Source of the DNA: Penelope pileata
Lineage: Eukaryota > Chordata > Aves > Galliformes > Cracidae
Length of the DNA: 64,000 nucleotides
Direction of reading: 5' to 3'
Assembly: GCA_013396635.1 (NCBI GenBank)
Contig: WBMW01005156.1
Coordinates: 908,728-972,727 of the forward strand
The translations under genes were made by a program, and so were the position numbers. A model generated the notes under the pieces. The model was not told where the DNA came from. It worked only from the letters and a program-made list of their open reading frames with translations, and did not search any database. Shown piece by piece: positions 12,652 through 27,400 of the stretch. The first letter of the stretch is position 1. Every line of letters begins with the position of its first letter.

Positions 12652-13811
12652 GGACAACTGCAACTTTGTGTATAAATTAATAGATCCTGTCAGGAATATT
12701 GGCTCAGACGTAGCATTTCACGTGTGGCTAAGTTGCCTTCACAATTGAGCTTAAAACCTTTAAAACCTAAGAGCAATCACTCTGAATTTCACATAGAGGG
12801 TGTAAATAAATATACAACTCCAGAATGGAGTATCTATCAAATTCTTCTTCTAGTGAAAATAAGCTAATAAAAAGAGTGGAGGAACATCTTATATGGCTTA
12901 CTGTTTTAATAATAGCTTCTGGCTTGCCTAGTGCTCTGTGAACTCTGCACTGGTTGTTATTTTAATATTGGTCAGACTTCCAAGTTAAAGCCTGGACCCA
13001 GCATCCTGCCTACATATCAGCAGGCACTCTGCAGCTTCAAAACGAATGAAGATTTATTATTAGATAGGTCCTCCACTGTAAAGAAAAGTATATTAATAAT
13101 GACAGAAGCAAGAAGCCAATCAAAATCAGTGACAGAACAAAGGAAATGAGCAAAGATTTAATTTGCTTCTAGAAATCATTTAACTGTTCAGATGTTTAGC
13201 CACAGACAATTAATATAGTCATTTGGATTTTGCAGAAATGGCCAAAAAATTGTCTGGAAAAATCGAGGAAACACTTTTTAAACATTTGTTTCAAGACATG
13301 TCTACAGCTGAGATGCATTGATACATTCTACCAATGTTCTCTTGTCTTTTTTCTCTCTGTTGCACTTTTTTTTTCTTGAGTTTGCTTGTCTGTTTATTTG
13401 CCTTCCTGTGATACAGACAAATGTCTTTAAAAAGCAAAGACCAATATTTATCTTACTCTGTATTTACTCTGTATTATTCTTTCGCTTGTTTTCATTTCCC
13501 TTTCTCAATCTTGTCAGTCACTTGCTCTTACAAGATGTCACTAATATTCATGGGGTTTTTTTTACTTCCTTCTGCTGTTAAGCCTTCTTCCTCACCTCCT
13601 TTGGCCAGTAGCTGATTCTTTCATTTTTACGGTTTATGATAGAATAGACAGAATAGACAGAAATAGAATAGACAGAAAAATACAATCTTGGCATAGTTAA
13701 AATACTTAAATAAAATTTATAGTAGAGAAAAGTCATGATTTCACATACCATTTCCCCTCAATAAAAACTATTGCTTTCTTAAATCCGAGTAAACTGATTG
13801 AGAAAAGATCT
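12652..13811. other. Unique DNA, nothing recognised
   Basis: No gene, RNA or interspersed repeat is recognised apart from the 9-bp tandem tract at 13640-13676. Overlapping hydrophobic frames at 13318-13615 arise from a T- and C-rich tract. Confidence 0.55.
13640..13676. repeat. Tandem repeat, 9-bp unit AGAATAGAC
   Basis: The unit AGAATAGAC occurs twice head to tail and then again after a small insertion, all on a purine-rich strand. Confidence 0.8.
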
Positions 13812-14022
13812 TTGAATGAAATACTTCACTATGAGGGTGATGAAACACTGGAACAGGTTGTTCTGGCTGTTGTGGATGCCCCCTCTCAGGAAGAGTTCAA
13901 GGCTAGGCTGGATGGAGCTTTGAGCGACCTGGTCTACTGGGAGGTGTCCTTGCCCATAGCAAGGGGTTGGAGCGAGATGATCTCTAAGGTCCCTTCCAAA
14001 CCAAACCATCCTATGATTCATG
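13812..14022 (+). mobile_element. CR1 LINE, 3' end
   Basis: The segment shows the CR1 3' order: 'cactatgagggtgatgaaac', 'actggaacaggttg', a block containing 'aggctggatggagctttga', then 'ggtcccttccaaa' and a terminal CCTATGATTCATG. About 210 bp of 3' end are left, as expected from 5' truncation during target-primed reverse transcription. Open frames on both strands over this stretch are shadows. Its internal sequence differs from the copies at 1-235 and 42.8 kb, which suggests a different CR1 subfamily. Confidence 0.88.
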
Positions 14023-17000
14023 TCTACTTTTGGAGATAATTAATTTTACATAGCTCAATACAAAATAAAAATATGTATTTCACGTCTACTTAAACCTGAT
14101 ATCCAATAGAAAAGGGAAATAGCCTTGTACTGTGCAGCAGGCCCTATTCTCTTGTCACTGGTATAACACATGAATGGCATTCAAGTAACATAGTAAGGAA
14201 AACCTCAAAAGGAACGCACTGTATTAAATACCTTTCTAAGAAAAAACAAAATAAGGGCTGAAATCTAGGATCGGTTTGGGACATAAGTTTATTCTGCAGG
14301 GTAAGTAGATTTAATAAGAGGACATTTCAGTGATGATGACAAGTATAAAATGCCATATTTGCTTCTGTAGATCATGTACATACCTTTGAATTAGAAGCTT
14401 ATACACAGCTTTCTTTGCAATCATACAATGCATAGTATCAAGAAAATAACTGAACTTCCACAGACATTGAAAATCATTGAACAGTTAGAATAACTGTTGA
14501 ATAGACTTCATTTAAGGTCTAGAAGTGACTAACACTACATATCAAGAGTAAATAATAGCTAATACTCAGACTATAAACCAATTTGTTCATAACAATGATA
14601 GAGAAAGAAAGAAGCTTAAAAAGGAAACTTTGGGGAAGATATTTCTTATGTATTGGAAACAATGTGCTAGTTTTTCCTTAATAACTCAGGAGAAAAAAGT
14701 TTTACTTCTAGTAAAGTATTGGGTAAAAGCTGACAGGAATAAATCTGACATCTGGCAGCAAAAGCATCTGCTGAGATCTACTTAAGGTTTTGTTAATCTG
14801 TCTTGTGGTACAACTTTTCTGTAGCAGAATAACATAAAACAAAAAATTAGACTTCTGGCTCTAAAGCTAATTAATAAGTAGGTTGCGGTCTGGGAAAGAG
14901 GCCCAGATGAGATCAATCGCATGGTATATAAGTTTCTAAATATGTAAAGGACCTAAAAAGTAAGTAATGTGATAACAAAAGCTCACAATCAAACATGCTT
15001 CATACCTTTTCAAAGAGAGTAAAAGCCAGTAACTTCTCTCAAGTTTGTATAAGACATCAATCCCTGCTAGACTGTAGTAACCACAATGACAGTTTTAAGA
15101 ACGTTTTAGCCTTTCATCTTATCTCATCATAGACAGCTATATTAAAACTCTTTGTTTCAAATAATGATTGCTTCTCCCCAAAACAATTTCAAGGACCATC
15201 TGAACATTCTCTAGATAGAATAGAATGGAGCAAGATACAGCACTGTGAGAAGCATACCAGAATGCAAAAGGACTTAAATTATTAAAGAACAACATCCATC
15301 TCCTGAAAGATAATGAGAAAAATACTGTAGTGTTTTCACCTTCAAAATCTCCCCTGAATTGTACACCCATGTTGCCACCCTGTTCTGAGAACAATCACTC
15401 GCTAGCAATGTTCTCAGTCATTTTAAAAGCTTTTCAGCTGCAGTACATTCTTCCTGGCAGACCTAAGATAAAGATTTCAGATTATGTTCGTAAGTCTCAA
15501 AGGTTCTGCTGCATTTTGCTAATAACAATATTTACTGTGGGATTTTATAGATTCATCTCTCATGATTCTTCCGAAAAGGAAAAATGCACCCTAGGCTTAT
15601 GTCACTGCCCAAAGAACAGACCAGAATTGAATAAGGAAAGCATTAAACTGTGATTACAGCCTGCGCTAGCTGATAACAGAAATAAAACTAAATTCAGGCC
15701 AGGGAATGAACTCAACAATTAATCTCATTATTTAAATAATTTCTAAATCTGATGGTCGATATCTCAGTCTTGGTATGACCAATTGGGGAGTTTAATGTAA
15801 TAAAAGCCTGTTCCACAGTTACATCTTTCATTTACAATGCTAAAATGTGAGTAGACAGCTGGAAGAGAAGCAGACTTAAAGCTCTGTGGGTCAGCCACAA
15901 AGAAAAACACATGCTGACACAAAGCATTAGCATTTAGGGGTAAACTTGCTTATTGTACTAATACTGATATATTACATTAGTGTAGAAACTTTGACTGGGA
16001 AGCACATGCTCTCTTGAGTACTTTCTTGGAGGGAATATAAGTAAACATTCAACATTTTAACTATTACTCAGTCTACAGCAATGAGAAAAAAGAGAATGAC
16101 TAATGATCTCTAAGTACAAAGCAAAATTAAAGCAGGAATATTAACTGTATGTCTTGGCCATTAATTTCCAATATGTCTCCTTAAGGAGATATATTTTAGA
16201 AAGTTGTTTACAGAAAGTAAATCAATTTTTCTTTCTGTCCTGATCTATAGATATTTTATCAAAAATGTGCAAGACAAGCAAGAAGATCATATCTGATCAA
16301 AATCTAGTATGTTTCTTTCACAGCAGCTTCACATTTTCTAACAGATCTTAATCATATATTCATTCTCAATCTCTTTCTAATCACTAGTGCAGATTGGCTA
16401 GAATTTCAGAAGCCAGTATGAACATATTTCTTTAAAACAGACTTGTAAAAAGCTTTCGCCTGAGAAGAAAAAAAAATAGAAAAATGAACACTGATGCTGG
16501 CTGAGTATAAGGGGAACATGAATGAGGGTCTTCTATTTAGGAGAGATTTTGTTAAAACAGGGATATGCATTTCTCTATATACTGAGGTCAGATCTTTGTT
16601 TGTTGTTTTGTTTATTTCCCAGATGATATTTATTATTGATTTCAAATATAATATTTTTAATGACAAAAAAATCATTGCTATCCTAAAGTCAACGGCTAAC
16701 ACAAATGAACAAGTGCAACACAATGAATATATGAATAACAATTGGAAGCCTTATATACGGTTAGACTCTCTTACAAGCTCAAACTCAGGAAATGTGTTGT
16801 TATATGTTTCCAGGAATGGCTGAGCCATTTTAGCAGCAATTTCTAGAACTATTTCTAAGTTAGTGAAAACAGAGGAGCTGCCTCAAGATCTGACTTAATA
16901 TTTCTGCATATGTGTGCACGTGTATTTTTTTCAGCCAGTCAAGTCTAAAGATATTAGTGAAACTTCAAAGAAATCACAATGGAAATTGGGGCTAATTATA

Positions 17001-19244
17001 CACAGATTTGTTTTGTTTTATTCCTGTGGAGCCCGTACTTTCTCCAAATCCTTTTTTATTGTTCTCTAATAAAATATATTACTTATGAATTAACATGCTT
17101 TAAGATAAAACTGATAGGATTTAGCCTTAGGATTTTATATTCCAATGTTATTTTAATTCACTCTTACTGACTCTTTGAAGCTTTCTGTTCTTTCACTGTG
17201 CCTTTTGTAGCAATAGCACTATCATTAATCTTTAAAATTTATGCAAACTTCTTTGGCTTTCTAGTCATGCAGTATTTGATTAATTCACAGTATGTATACA
17301 TCCACATATAATAGTATAAGTAGAGGGAGATAAAATATGATTTTCTCCTCACTTTTCAGACTTCGTATTTCATGTCATCAGCTCATTTAGAAGTTCTAAT
17401 TGGACTATTTCTAGTGCATTACTGCTTAAAAGTGAGCAATTATCGCTAACTTTAGGTCTGTTTGTATTTATCAGGATATGTAAAGATGTTTAGGCAGATT
17501 ACTATGAATGCATGATTTTAAAATTCTGCTTTACAGATCTTCATTTGTGAGGCATCTTAATTACCAGTTCTACCCCATGTCTCCCAAATCCTGTTGGAGT
17601 TAGTATACTCTATCACACCTTCATTAACTTACACATCCTGCTTTAAATATTGCTCTAACAACATAGCTTCTTGCATACTTGCATGATAAGAAAAGTATTT
17701 CCTAGTTGTACCACAGACAAGCAGCAAAAGGGCACTCAATGCTAGGACAAATCTCACCATAAGTCTGTTAACCTAGTTCACAAAATACAGGTCTAAAAAG
17801 GTCAATATAAAGTTCATCTCAAACGTTTTGAGCTCTTCAGTGTGTAGATTTGGCTTCACCCTTTATTTTCACTGTCAGCAGTCAAAGATACATACTCTTT
17901 TTCTCTACAAAATCTGGATAAAAAGGGGGACTAGGAGACAGACTTCCATGTAGAAATTTCTGCTTTCTAGCAAACTTTCTGAAAAATGTCTTAGGTTGTG
18001 TGCAAGCTGTCCCTCTATTCCAGTACCTAATGGTAAATCACTTAGAGCTTTCAGGTGAAATTAACTCCAGTGGCATCAATCTTCATGCCAAATGAAATCT
18101 CTCCTTCATTATGTGGAAGACATACCTTCTCCCTTCTTCAGATAGACATGTTTTTATATGCTTATAATTGCATTTCTGAAAGAGTATATTAATTCTGAAT
18201 AAAATTCCACATTTCTTTTTCTGTTGAATTTCCATACATCATTTTGAATATGCTGGGTATTGACCAGTGATCTTATTCTCATATTTTACACAATTAATTG
18301 GGAAGATTTTCTATTAATACAGAGATATTTGGTCAACCAAGAATTTTTCAGGATTTGTGTAACCAAAATCAAGGGATTTTAGTGCCATAACATCAGAGGA
18401 TAGAAAGAACATTTTGGGGTACAAAGAAATGCGTAACTGGAATTATTAGCTTGAGTAAGTTGTGCAAAAGCAATACGTTCACTGAATGATTCTGAAACTG
18501 CTCCCAAATAGATCAAGAGCAATTCCCCATTTGTAATTTCTGGTATGAATTTTGTATTTGAATTTGTGTTAGTTGGCGTTAGGACAATGGTCTCTTTGTA
18601 CTCAAGTTAGACAAAAAGTTCAAAGTTGTCTTTAATATGAGAACATTCTCTTTATGTAATGGAATAAAAAGTAGGATTCTCTCTACATCATTTATGGTTT
18701 GGTTCGGTATTTTTTCCAGAGTAGAAAAAGAAGTATAACATATTTTAAAAATACATTTTAAGTATATTTTTACAGTTACATAATGGAAACTTCAATTTAT
18801 TTTTGAGAGATTTAGGTTATGTTGAAATTTGGTTATAAAAATTTTTTTGGATTTACTATGGATTTTATTGTCAAAAACTGAGAAAGATCCCATGGAACAA
18901 GCACAAAACTGCTTATGCTTAGAAACATATGGATATAAATGAGTACATATGAGACCTAGTTTCAACTAATTTCACTGATTTCAATCTAAGGCTACTGCAT
19001 CCTCCTAGTTGCAATGAGCTGTTGAGTAAATCAGTCCCTTCCCTGAGCTCTTACATGATTAAGAGAAAACAGGATAGCTCCAATGTGAGTCGATTTAAGC
19101 CAAACAGACTCAACACTGGGAAATCTAAATAAGTCAGGGCCACTAGTGAGACAGTTTGTTCTCCTGGGTAGAAGGCTAGAAATGCCACGCTAAGAACAAA
19201 GCAATTTTTTTGCTACCATGTTGCTGTAACTTAAAAGAGATGGA
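14023..19244. other. Unique AT-rich DNA, nothing recognised
   Basis: About 5.2 kb without recognisable repeats or genes. Open frames at 15137-15653 and 16406-16823 overlap on opposite strands and are rich in Phe, Ile, Ser and Lys, as expected from AT-rich DNA. Confidence 0.6.
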
Positions 19245-19378
19245 AAGTGTTCCAGAAGCATTTGGACAATGCTTTCAGTTTGATTTTTGGGTCATTCCAT
19301 GTGGAGCCAAGAGTTGGACTCGATGATCCCTGTGTGTCCCTTCCAACTTGAGATATTCTGTAGTTCTTTGATTCTATG
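19245..19378 (+). mobile_element. CR1 LINE, short 3' end
   Basis: The segment reads 'catttggacaatgctttcag', 'gtggagccaagagttggact', 'cgatgatccctgtgtg' and 'tcccttccaacttgag', then 'gattctatgaa', the standard CR1 3' order. Only about 130 bp remain. The - strand copy at 50050-50168 carries the same blocks in reverse complement, so the two seem to belong to the same subfamily. Confidence 0.9.
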
Positions 19379-22300
19379 AAGCCTATTTTTCATCTTGGTG
19401 ATAAGGTTTCATGGTAAGTATAGTAAACATGCAATTACTTAAGCAAAGATAGTTTGCTTCTTACATTGCCAAGGATTCTCTTTTTTTCAAATGCTTTCTG
19501 TGCAATTGTAAACAGATATATAACATACACTCTGACAACAAAACACAAATTGCCCTGAAAGTCTCCTCTTTGCAAACTGTGCTCTAGTAACACTGAAATG
19601 TAGCAGTACTTTGTATCACTTTGTGGAACTGTTCTGTGGTGCCTAGAAAGAAAGGGTCAATCTTTTAGAGCTAAAAAGCATAATTCACAAATTTATTACA
19701 GTAACAGATTATTGCAAAAACTCTTCCTACATGTGTTAAAAATGCTACAGGTAGAGAAAAAATATTAGATTTTAGTGATCTTTTTAGTGCAACATAGTTT
19801 AACTTTCATTACTTAATTCTTTTATTTTTAATCTGGTCATTTTAAGAGACTGCTTTATCTGATTCTATCACAGAATTTCACTGAAGATCTTTTTTTTTTT
19901 TCTGTCATCTCACATCATCTTGTAATTTGTTATCGTCTGTAAATAGGACTCTTACCTTTTTAATTCTCCAGGGGGGAAAAAAAAAAAAAAAAAGCATCTG
20001 ACAGAACCTAAGGAAGAATTTTATTCAGCAGGTGGGAATCCTTGAAGACTGTACTTTCTGAGCTGAGCTGAAGCACTGTTGAGCAAAATAATTTAGTGCT
20101 ACTGTTGTGGCTATATTACTACTACACTGAAGGGTATCAACACTTGTCCTCACATAATTGTACAACTCAAATATAGGAGAATATGTGGATAGCTGGTCCA
20201 CCTCTGTTCACTGCTGATTACTCTTAGTCTTTGATCAATAAACTAAAGCAAGGCAAAAGAATATGAAACAGGAAATCAGATGATAGAGTACATTTTTCAA
20301 TTCTCCTTTGGATAAAAATTGATAGAAATGCTAAAAAGAAAGCAGAGCATTTGTGATAAACAAGGTTAAAAACAGTATTTGGGTGAGGGTGGTATTATCT
20401 CTCTCTCTTTTTTTTTTTTTTCTGGCATCATCAGTATTATTTTAAATTTATCTTCCATCAGAATTATGCAGGCTATTTGCCATACAAAATTGACATTACC
20501 ATTTAATTTCATCTCTCTTATAGGTAAAGTATCTGTAAAAATGGCTCCTAAATGCAAGTCTGTGAAGACATAATAAGCAGAAAAAATCAAATATCAATAA
20601 ATCTCTTCTTCTACAGAAGACTGTATTTGACTGTACACTGAAAACTAAAGCTTAGTTTCTGATTTTGCTTTAAAAATGATACTTCCATATGTGTTATGAA
20701 TATCTTTTCTTGACTATCAAGGCACTCAGGTAACAAAACAATATTAAACAATCTAAAAAAAGAGGTGATAAATAAAAATTTTACACACACACATTCTCAC
20801 AGGCCCCAGTACAGACTCATACTAGTTTATAGAACATGTAATCTACAGGACCTGAGCTAAGTAATTCATAATTTCCTAAAAATAGTGTTTTAAAACATTA
20901 TAAATATCTGTATTTAGAGAAAGAATACAAAATACAAGGAAGAATTTTCTGCCCAGCACCAATTTTTAAAGTGAAATATTTTTCTACATTTTATTCATTC
21001 TGGAGATTATTGATTTTATACTAAGTAATGCATTTTGTTTCTTCTTCTGTGTAAAGATTATGAACAAATGTGTTCCTATTTGAATCTTTGAAATCTTTTA
21101 ATAACTATGCAGTTATTAAAAAAGTTAATAACTGCAGTTAAATGCAGTTATCTACAAAGTTAATGTGTACTGCTTATGGAGTATTTACTACTACCTTTTG
21201 AAACATTCTCTGTTGTACAGTAGTGGTTAGTCATCTGAGATATACAGCATTATTTCTGGGTTTACTGTGGATGACTTCCAGAAAGCTCAAAACTATGATA
21301 ACATTTTAGGATAACTGGTGTGCGTATGCCCATGTGTGAACTCACCAAGTGGAAACATAGCTATCTCACAGCAGTTTCTTTGATCAAAATGCAATTCACA
21401 TCTTACCATTTTTAAGAGAAAGGTTATTAGAATATGTGCTGTTTAAGCAGTTGTGGTGTTTTGGTAGTTTTATAATGTGCTCAAATTCTGAAGGAATTTA
21501 AGAGCAGCTCCCAGTTTCCCCTTTCTACCTACACTGGCTGTTCAAACCATGCTAAGAAAGAGAGTTTTTTTCTGAAAAAGTATCTTTTTTGGAGGTAAAA
21601 TTACTGAATGTAAAGAAGAATTCAGAAATACATTCCATCCTAATAATCTGAAAGTAATTCTTTAAATTGAGAGCAAAAATCAAAACTATCACCCCTCAGT
21701 GGCTCCTTCACAACCTGTGCCTTTTTCCCCAAGTTTGACAACGTTTTTGTTACTGTTCTGTCATTCTCTGAGCCATGAAGACAGCTGCACTGTTTACATT
21801 TAGTATGAAATTCACACCTGCAGAAAAAAGCAGACTGTACAAAGCGGGATTTAAGTGAGTGGTAATTAGCATAGCTGGATAGGGTTAATCTATATGTAAC
21901 ATGAAATTATCTTTTAATGCACTTAGAGGCTACAGTAGCCTGCCTTAACAGTTGTGAGTTCTTTTCTTCTTTCTCCCCACTCCTCCCAGTAAATTTATCT
22001 TATTCCAAATTAGAGTTCTGTGAAGTTATTCACGTGGTGACTGCACTTTCTTAGCACTGGCAAGCTTTCTTCCACCCCTAAAATGATGTGCATGCAGTAG
22101 TATTCTTTTAGTGTTAAAAGGCCATATCCACCAAGCAGAGCACAGAGTAGCAAGTGTGTATTAGTGGCAGAGAGTAAATACATAGAACTAAACAATGAGA
22201 CAAGTATAGGACTGAGAGCGCTCATAAACATCTCAAGATCTGAATATTATGAACTCAGGATTCCTACAGGATTCTGGAAGATGCTTAGTATCACTTTAGA

Positions 22301-25300
22301 TGTACCTCTAAGGTCTTTGAAAGTTGATTCTTGAGATAGGCCTCAAGATAAATAAAGTCAAGTGGCTTGATCTACATGTGATACATTCTGTAGTAGAAAC
22401 ACAAGTATGAAAAGGTTGCTAACATCATGTCATCATTATGACTTGTTAATATGTACTTTGCTCCTTAGTAAGTTCAATGAGAAGGACAACAGAAAGGTAT
22501 TTTTGGGAACACATTACTTTAAGCTCAGGCATGACCTCTGGCCCCAAAACAACTTGATTAATACAAGCTAATGTTTTTTCTTTCAAGAAGGTCTGCAGTA
22601 TCAGTGAGAAATTCCATCAGCACATGCAGAACTCACATGAAACTGAGATCAAAAACTGGATCCTAAAAGTCCTAAGAGGCTGCAGTTCAATATTGCAGCT
22701 GATACTCTATCATCTCTCCTTTTGTAGAGCTAGTAAAGCTCAGGTTTTCTTGAGTCATTCTATCCAGGATGAGAAAATGATGATTCAGTCATTGCTCTCC
22801 TGATGAAATCCTCTTCACAAAAAAGGTTTTGACTCACTGAAAAAATCACACATCAATCAGTAAAGTAAGATACTTTTGTTCACTATTCGAAGACATTTTC
22901 AGGTAGCCTGCACCCCTTTCTCTTCCTTTTTATCTCAGAGCAAAACTATATTTTCTTTGCTACATGCATGGTTCTGGGAAAGCTACATCCACTCAATTTG
23001 CATGTTTTGCACTCCTATTTTCCAGGTTGCTTTCTTTATGGCTAGATACAACTGCTGTAGCAAAAACCTTGTCATGACTTAATTTAGCGCATGACAATAC
23101 CAAGCATGAGTAAGGAGGAGAATATGTTTTAACTTTGACATTTAACCAGTGCTTCTTAATTTTACGACTTCAGAAAGAGCACTGGCCAGAAAAGCATTTT
23201 CAGTTCCTATGTAAGCTTTTTTTTGGATGGAGCTGTGTGTTTGGGGTGAACCTAGTCAGTGTTTTAACCGTATTCTTACTTATCCTGTCTTATATAAGAG
23301 GTGATGTTTAAAGCTGTCAGGCTGTGAAGTCTAACCTAAGTGTAGTGAGGATGAGCAATGATTTGGCAGCAGATAGCTCACTAACACTGAACACTTCTGC
23401 GCAAGCTGGCACTCAGTTTCTTCCTAAAGGAATTTCTCTGTCCATGACAAGGCACTTTTCTTGCGTGCTCTAGTCAAGAAGGCTGAGGATCTTTACAGTA
23501 CTGATATCCCTTATTTATATTTAGGATGTGAAATTAACAGTATAACAGATTTTGCATTTGTTTTCATTTTACAAATGTTTATAAATATTCTGACTGCTTT
23601 TATTCTATAAATTTAAAATCATTAAACTCTGGGAAAAAAACCCTAACATTTTCCCTAACAAATGGAATATAGTCTTAATAAAATGTTTTTGTGGCTGCTA
23701 GATACTTCAACCTCACTTAGGTATTTAGTCACTTACAAAAGCAATCTTCTTCTTTGAGTATTATATGTCCTTGAACTCAGTCATTCAAATTATAATTTTC
23801 TTTGGATGAATTCAGATAGCATATTTAATTGCTGATGAAAGTCAAAAAATACACTAAAAAATGAATTGGGTTAAATTAAAAAGTAGAAAAATAGTAACAT
23901 TTAAAAAGCAGTAAAACAAGTTTACTATTCTGAGCTGTTCACTAAACAGACATCTTGTTTTTCAAGTAATTATTAAAGAGCAGAAGTATCAGCTTTACTA
24001 AAACAGTATGAGTGAATGAATTAAACAAATTAACCCATAACAGCTTGCTCAATCAGATGGAAGTATGTATTTAAACACAAACCTTTCAACAACATCTCCC
24101 AAGTCTAGATTGAAGTTTTTCACTGTAACTGGTAAATACTGAGTTGTATGTAGATTCTTTAAAATATGTTGCAATGTTATTGCATGGTCCCATAGGGTCA
24201 CACTGTCCGTAACGCATGACAGGGGCCTGACTCAGAATCTCATTATTCCTTTTGACTTGTGTGTCCTGCTCTCTTTCATGGATTTATTGAAAATTGCTTC
24301 CTTAATACCATGGTTCTAGGTGCTTGTTTATTTCACCATATTCGAATTCTGTACTTACATTTTTCCATGCCATCTCTCCATGTAACTCACTTTATATTTT
24401 TTCCTGTTTGGAAGGATCAATCAAGTTTCCTCCTTACTAAGGGACCTCTGTTCAACACAGCTTTTTACTATCTTGTCATTACAGGTTTCCCATATCTTTC
24501 AATCTCATACATTCTTTATATCAAATATAAATGCACTTGCATTTAATCTCCCATCTAGCCACGAACTCAAAATACCTTCAATTTCAGCATGTTATATTGC
24601 TGAAACACTATGTTTTCTCATTCTTAGTAATACTTATAAAGCTTATAATGCTGTATGCCATACCCTTTATTCTTTCCTTCGTAATTCTCTTCAATAGGGT
24701 TACTCAAATCGTTGTCTTGCTAATATCCTTGCTTTCTTTCCTCCTCTTCACACACATATTTTTCTGTCCTCCATTATTATTTTCCTGTTATGCCTGGAAA
24801 AGCTATTCATGGTGTTCAGAATTTGAAATATAATGGGAGGAGATGTTAAGATAAGATAAGGAAAAGCAACGTAATGCCATTACCAAAGTATTAGAATATT
24901 CTGAGTTGTAGAATATTTGCATTGGTCAGATTATTTGCACATATTTCTAGGGACAAAATAAATCAATTGTATGCTCCAGCAAGATTAGAACTGTGTACGA
25001 ATGGATAGGTGAATCAGCCTGCTATAGGAGATGCAGTTGTTTGACTCAGATTGTGGAACTCTTTTGCATGCTGTACTTTTTACACTAAAGAGCAAAAATA
25101 AGAGATTGTGTGTTGAGCTTTTAGTATGCAATTTTCTTCTGTCTCAAGCTCAGGCAATACAACTTTCCTATACAGATCACAGCAATGGGTCCTATAATGT
25201 CAGTGAAGCAAAAAACATACAGATGCCATTAGAAGACAAGCAATCTATGCAGAGCCAATAAAGTAGCAATTAGATAACTTACATCTGCATAAGCTAAAAT

Positions 25301-25503
25301 AGGGGAGAAGAGTTAATTAGAAAATCGTATGTCGGCCTTTTTTATGTTCTTCCAGGAAATTGTCTTAGTATATTTTTCTTCCTCATCTACCAGAATCCAT
25401 CTTGGAGAACAAACATGGAGGAGAAAGAAGCAGCTAAATTAACTCTTAAATACTTTTAAATTGCTAGAAACTTACCTGGTATCTTAGCATCATTAATTAA
25501 AAG
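19379..25503. other. Unique AT-rich DNA with homopolymers and a hairpin cluster
   Basis: No genes or interspersed repeats are recognised. It contains an A run near 19977-19993, a T run at 20408-20421 and the inverted-repeat cluster at 21096-21151. Frames at 24259-24833 overlap one another in a pyrimidine-rich tract and look random. Confidence 0.6.
21096..21151. repeat. Cluster of two near-perfect hairpins sharing a motif
   Basis: An 11-bp perfect inverted repeat (TTTTAATAACT at 21096-21106, AGTTATTAAAA at 21111-21121) with a 4-base loop is followed 6 bases later by a 9-bp perfect inverted repeat (ATAACTGCA at 21128-21136, TGCAGTTAT at 21143-21151) with a 6-base loop. The two share the core AATAACT and TGCAGTTAT, so they look like duplicates of one palindromic unit. 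Confidence 0.8.
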
Positions 25504-25504
25504 A

Positions 25505-25523
25505 AAGAGAGAGAGAGAGAGAT
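25505..25523. repeat. (GA)n microsatellite
   Basis: A short GA dinucleotide run within a purine-rich stretch is visible directly. Confidence 0.85.
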
Positions 25524-27370
25524 AGATGAGGCTAAAACAGTGCTACTGCTCAAGGATTTTTAAATAAATGTCTCACACATGCTAGAAAAGTGGTAAAATA
25601 CTTTATGCTTACATAATGTATTTACCCTTTACACATGGCTCTCTGATTAGGAAGAAAGACAAAGTAGTACACGTTCCCTTCCAGCATCCCTGTTCCTATT
25701 GCAAGAGTCTAAATTCAGCTCAGCCACAATATTTTTTGAAAACTTTCTCCCTTTCTCTGCTCAAAAAGCTAAGGACTCTGCATTGGACTTTGAAAACTAT
25801 ATTCTGTGGAATCACCAACTTTTCTTTTTCTGGCAATTCAGTATCTCAGAGGTAAACCACTTCACATCTTTTTTATTTCAAACTGAATGGTCAAGTGAGA
25901 ATGAGCTCAGGAGCCAAAGCCCACAGCATTAGAAGAGTTCTTGACCAAAACTTGACTGTCAGACAAATTCTGTCCTTCCTTAGCTTCCATTCTCCCTAAC
26001 AATCATTTATTATGAATTACATTCAGCTTAGTAAAGACCATCACTTCCATAGTTTTATTTATGACTTAGCTTTAGTTTCTCTTCCCTAGAGTCATTTGCT
26101 TTTAACTTCTTCAAAAAAAGAATTAAAATAAGCTAGTTTTGGATCATACTAAGAATATCTAAGAATGGCAGATCTGATTCCTTCATGCATGTCTTCTGAG
26201 AAAATACCTTACATGTTTTTCTTTCCAAAAAAAAAAAAAACAAAAAAAAAAAACACAAATAATGATAAAGATACTTTCAAGTAAGTAATTTAAAAAAAAA
26301 GATCTCTAAATATGAAAAGAATGTCAAGAGAAGCCTAAGCAAACAATGCAGGAACATAATAATGTGTTCAAATAGAATTTTTTTATCTGCAAAAACATGA
26401 GGAGTTACTAAGTGTTCAGCTAATCATTCTTTTCAGAATTGTCTTCTGTTCGAAGAATAGAATCAGTTAGGGTTGACAGTCTACTCGAAACTGATGACCC
26501 CTCATGATATTTGCAATTCTATCTCCACAACTTCATTTACTGATCAAGTTAATTTATGCGTTTACCTCTGCAATTCCTGTAAGAGCTGGAGACGTGGAAA
26601 AGCGAGAAGAGCTCTGTTTTTAACAGAGGCTTGTTAAATGTACTTCAGTTCTCCAAACCAAAACAAATGACATTTCAGATACAGTTCTAATCATACGTGA
26701 ACACCACTTCACTGAGATGAAAGGAAAATAATAATTATCCATTTTATTATATATGAGTGTTCTCTTGCTTATTGTAACAATTACTTATAGAATTTCCTCA
26801 GCTTCTCCATTTTTTGTTTAAATTTCCTTTGTGGGTTTTTCCAATTTTCTTTTCTTTGACTTTAATATTTTAATTTGCTTTGGATTCCTTCCCAAGCCTT
26901 ATATCTTATTTCTTTTCTCTGTCATTTTTCTGCTTATTTCTTAGGACTATTGGGCTTTCTTTGTTATTGAACTCCTTAAAGCTAAGAAGCAATGAAAGTA
27001 CTGTATTAAAAATATTTAGAGTGGCAGTTTGTCTTCAATTACCTTATATAGCATCCTACTTCTCAGACTCACAAACCAGTTCTGATGTCAACATATTTTG
27101 CAATATTAACAGAACATATTGTATATTTATATTGTATACCTTGTATATCTATATATAACTTATATTGCTAATAGCATTGCTGAACTTTGCCTTTAGTCCT
27201 GTTCACTCCTTCATATCCTTTATATATGATTTACTGAGTCTCCTTCAAGACATTCCTGAGTAATTTTAAGTAATTGTCTTCTCATAGGTGTTTTCCTTCC
27301 ATCTAGTATCCTCCTAAAATCCAATTTTCATGCAACTATCTCAATTAATATTTGAATCTGTGTAAAAGAA

Positions 27371-27400
27371 GAGGAGGGGAGAAGAGGAGAGGAGAGGAGA
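27371..27400. repeat. Polypurine (GGAGA)n-like tract
   Basis: Thirty bases of G and A only, with repeated GAGGAGA/GGAGA units, are visible directly. Pure purine tracts of this kind can form triplex DNA. Confidence 0.8.
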
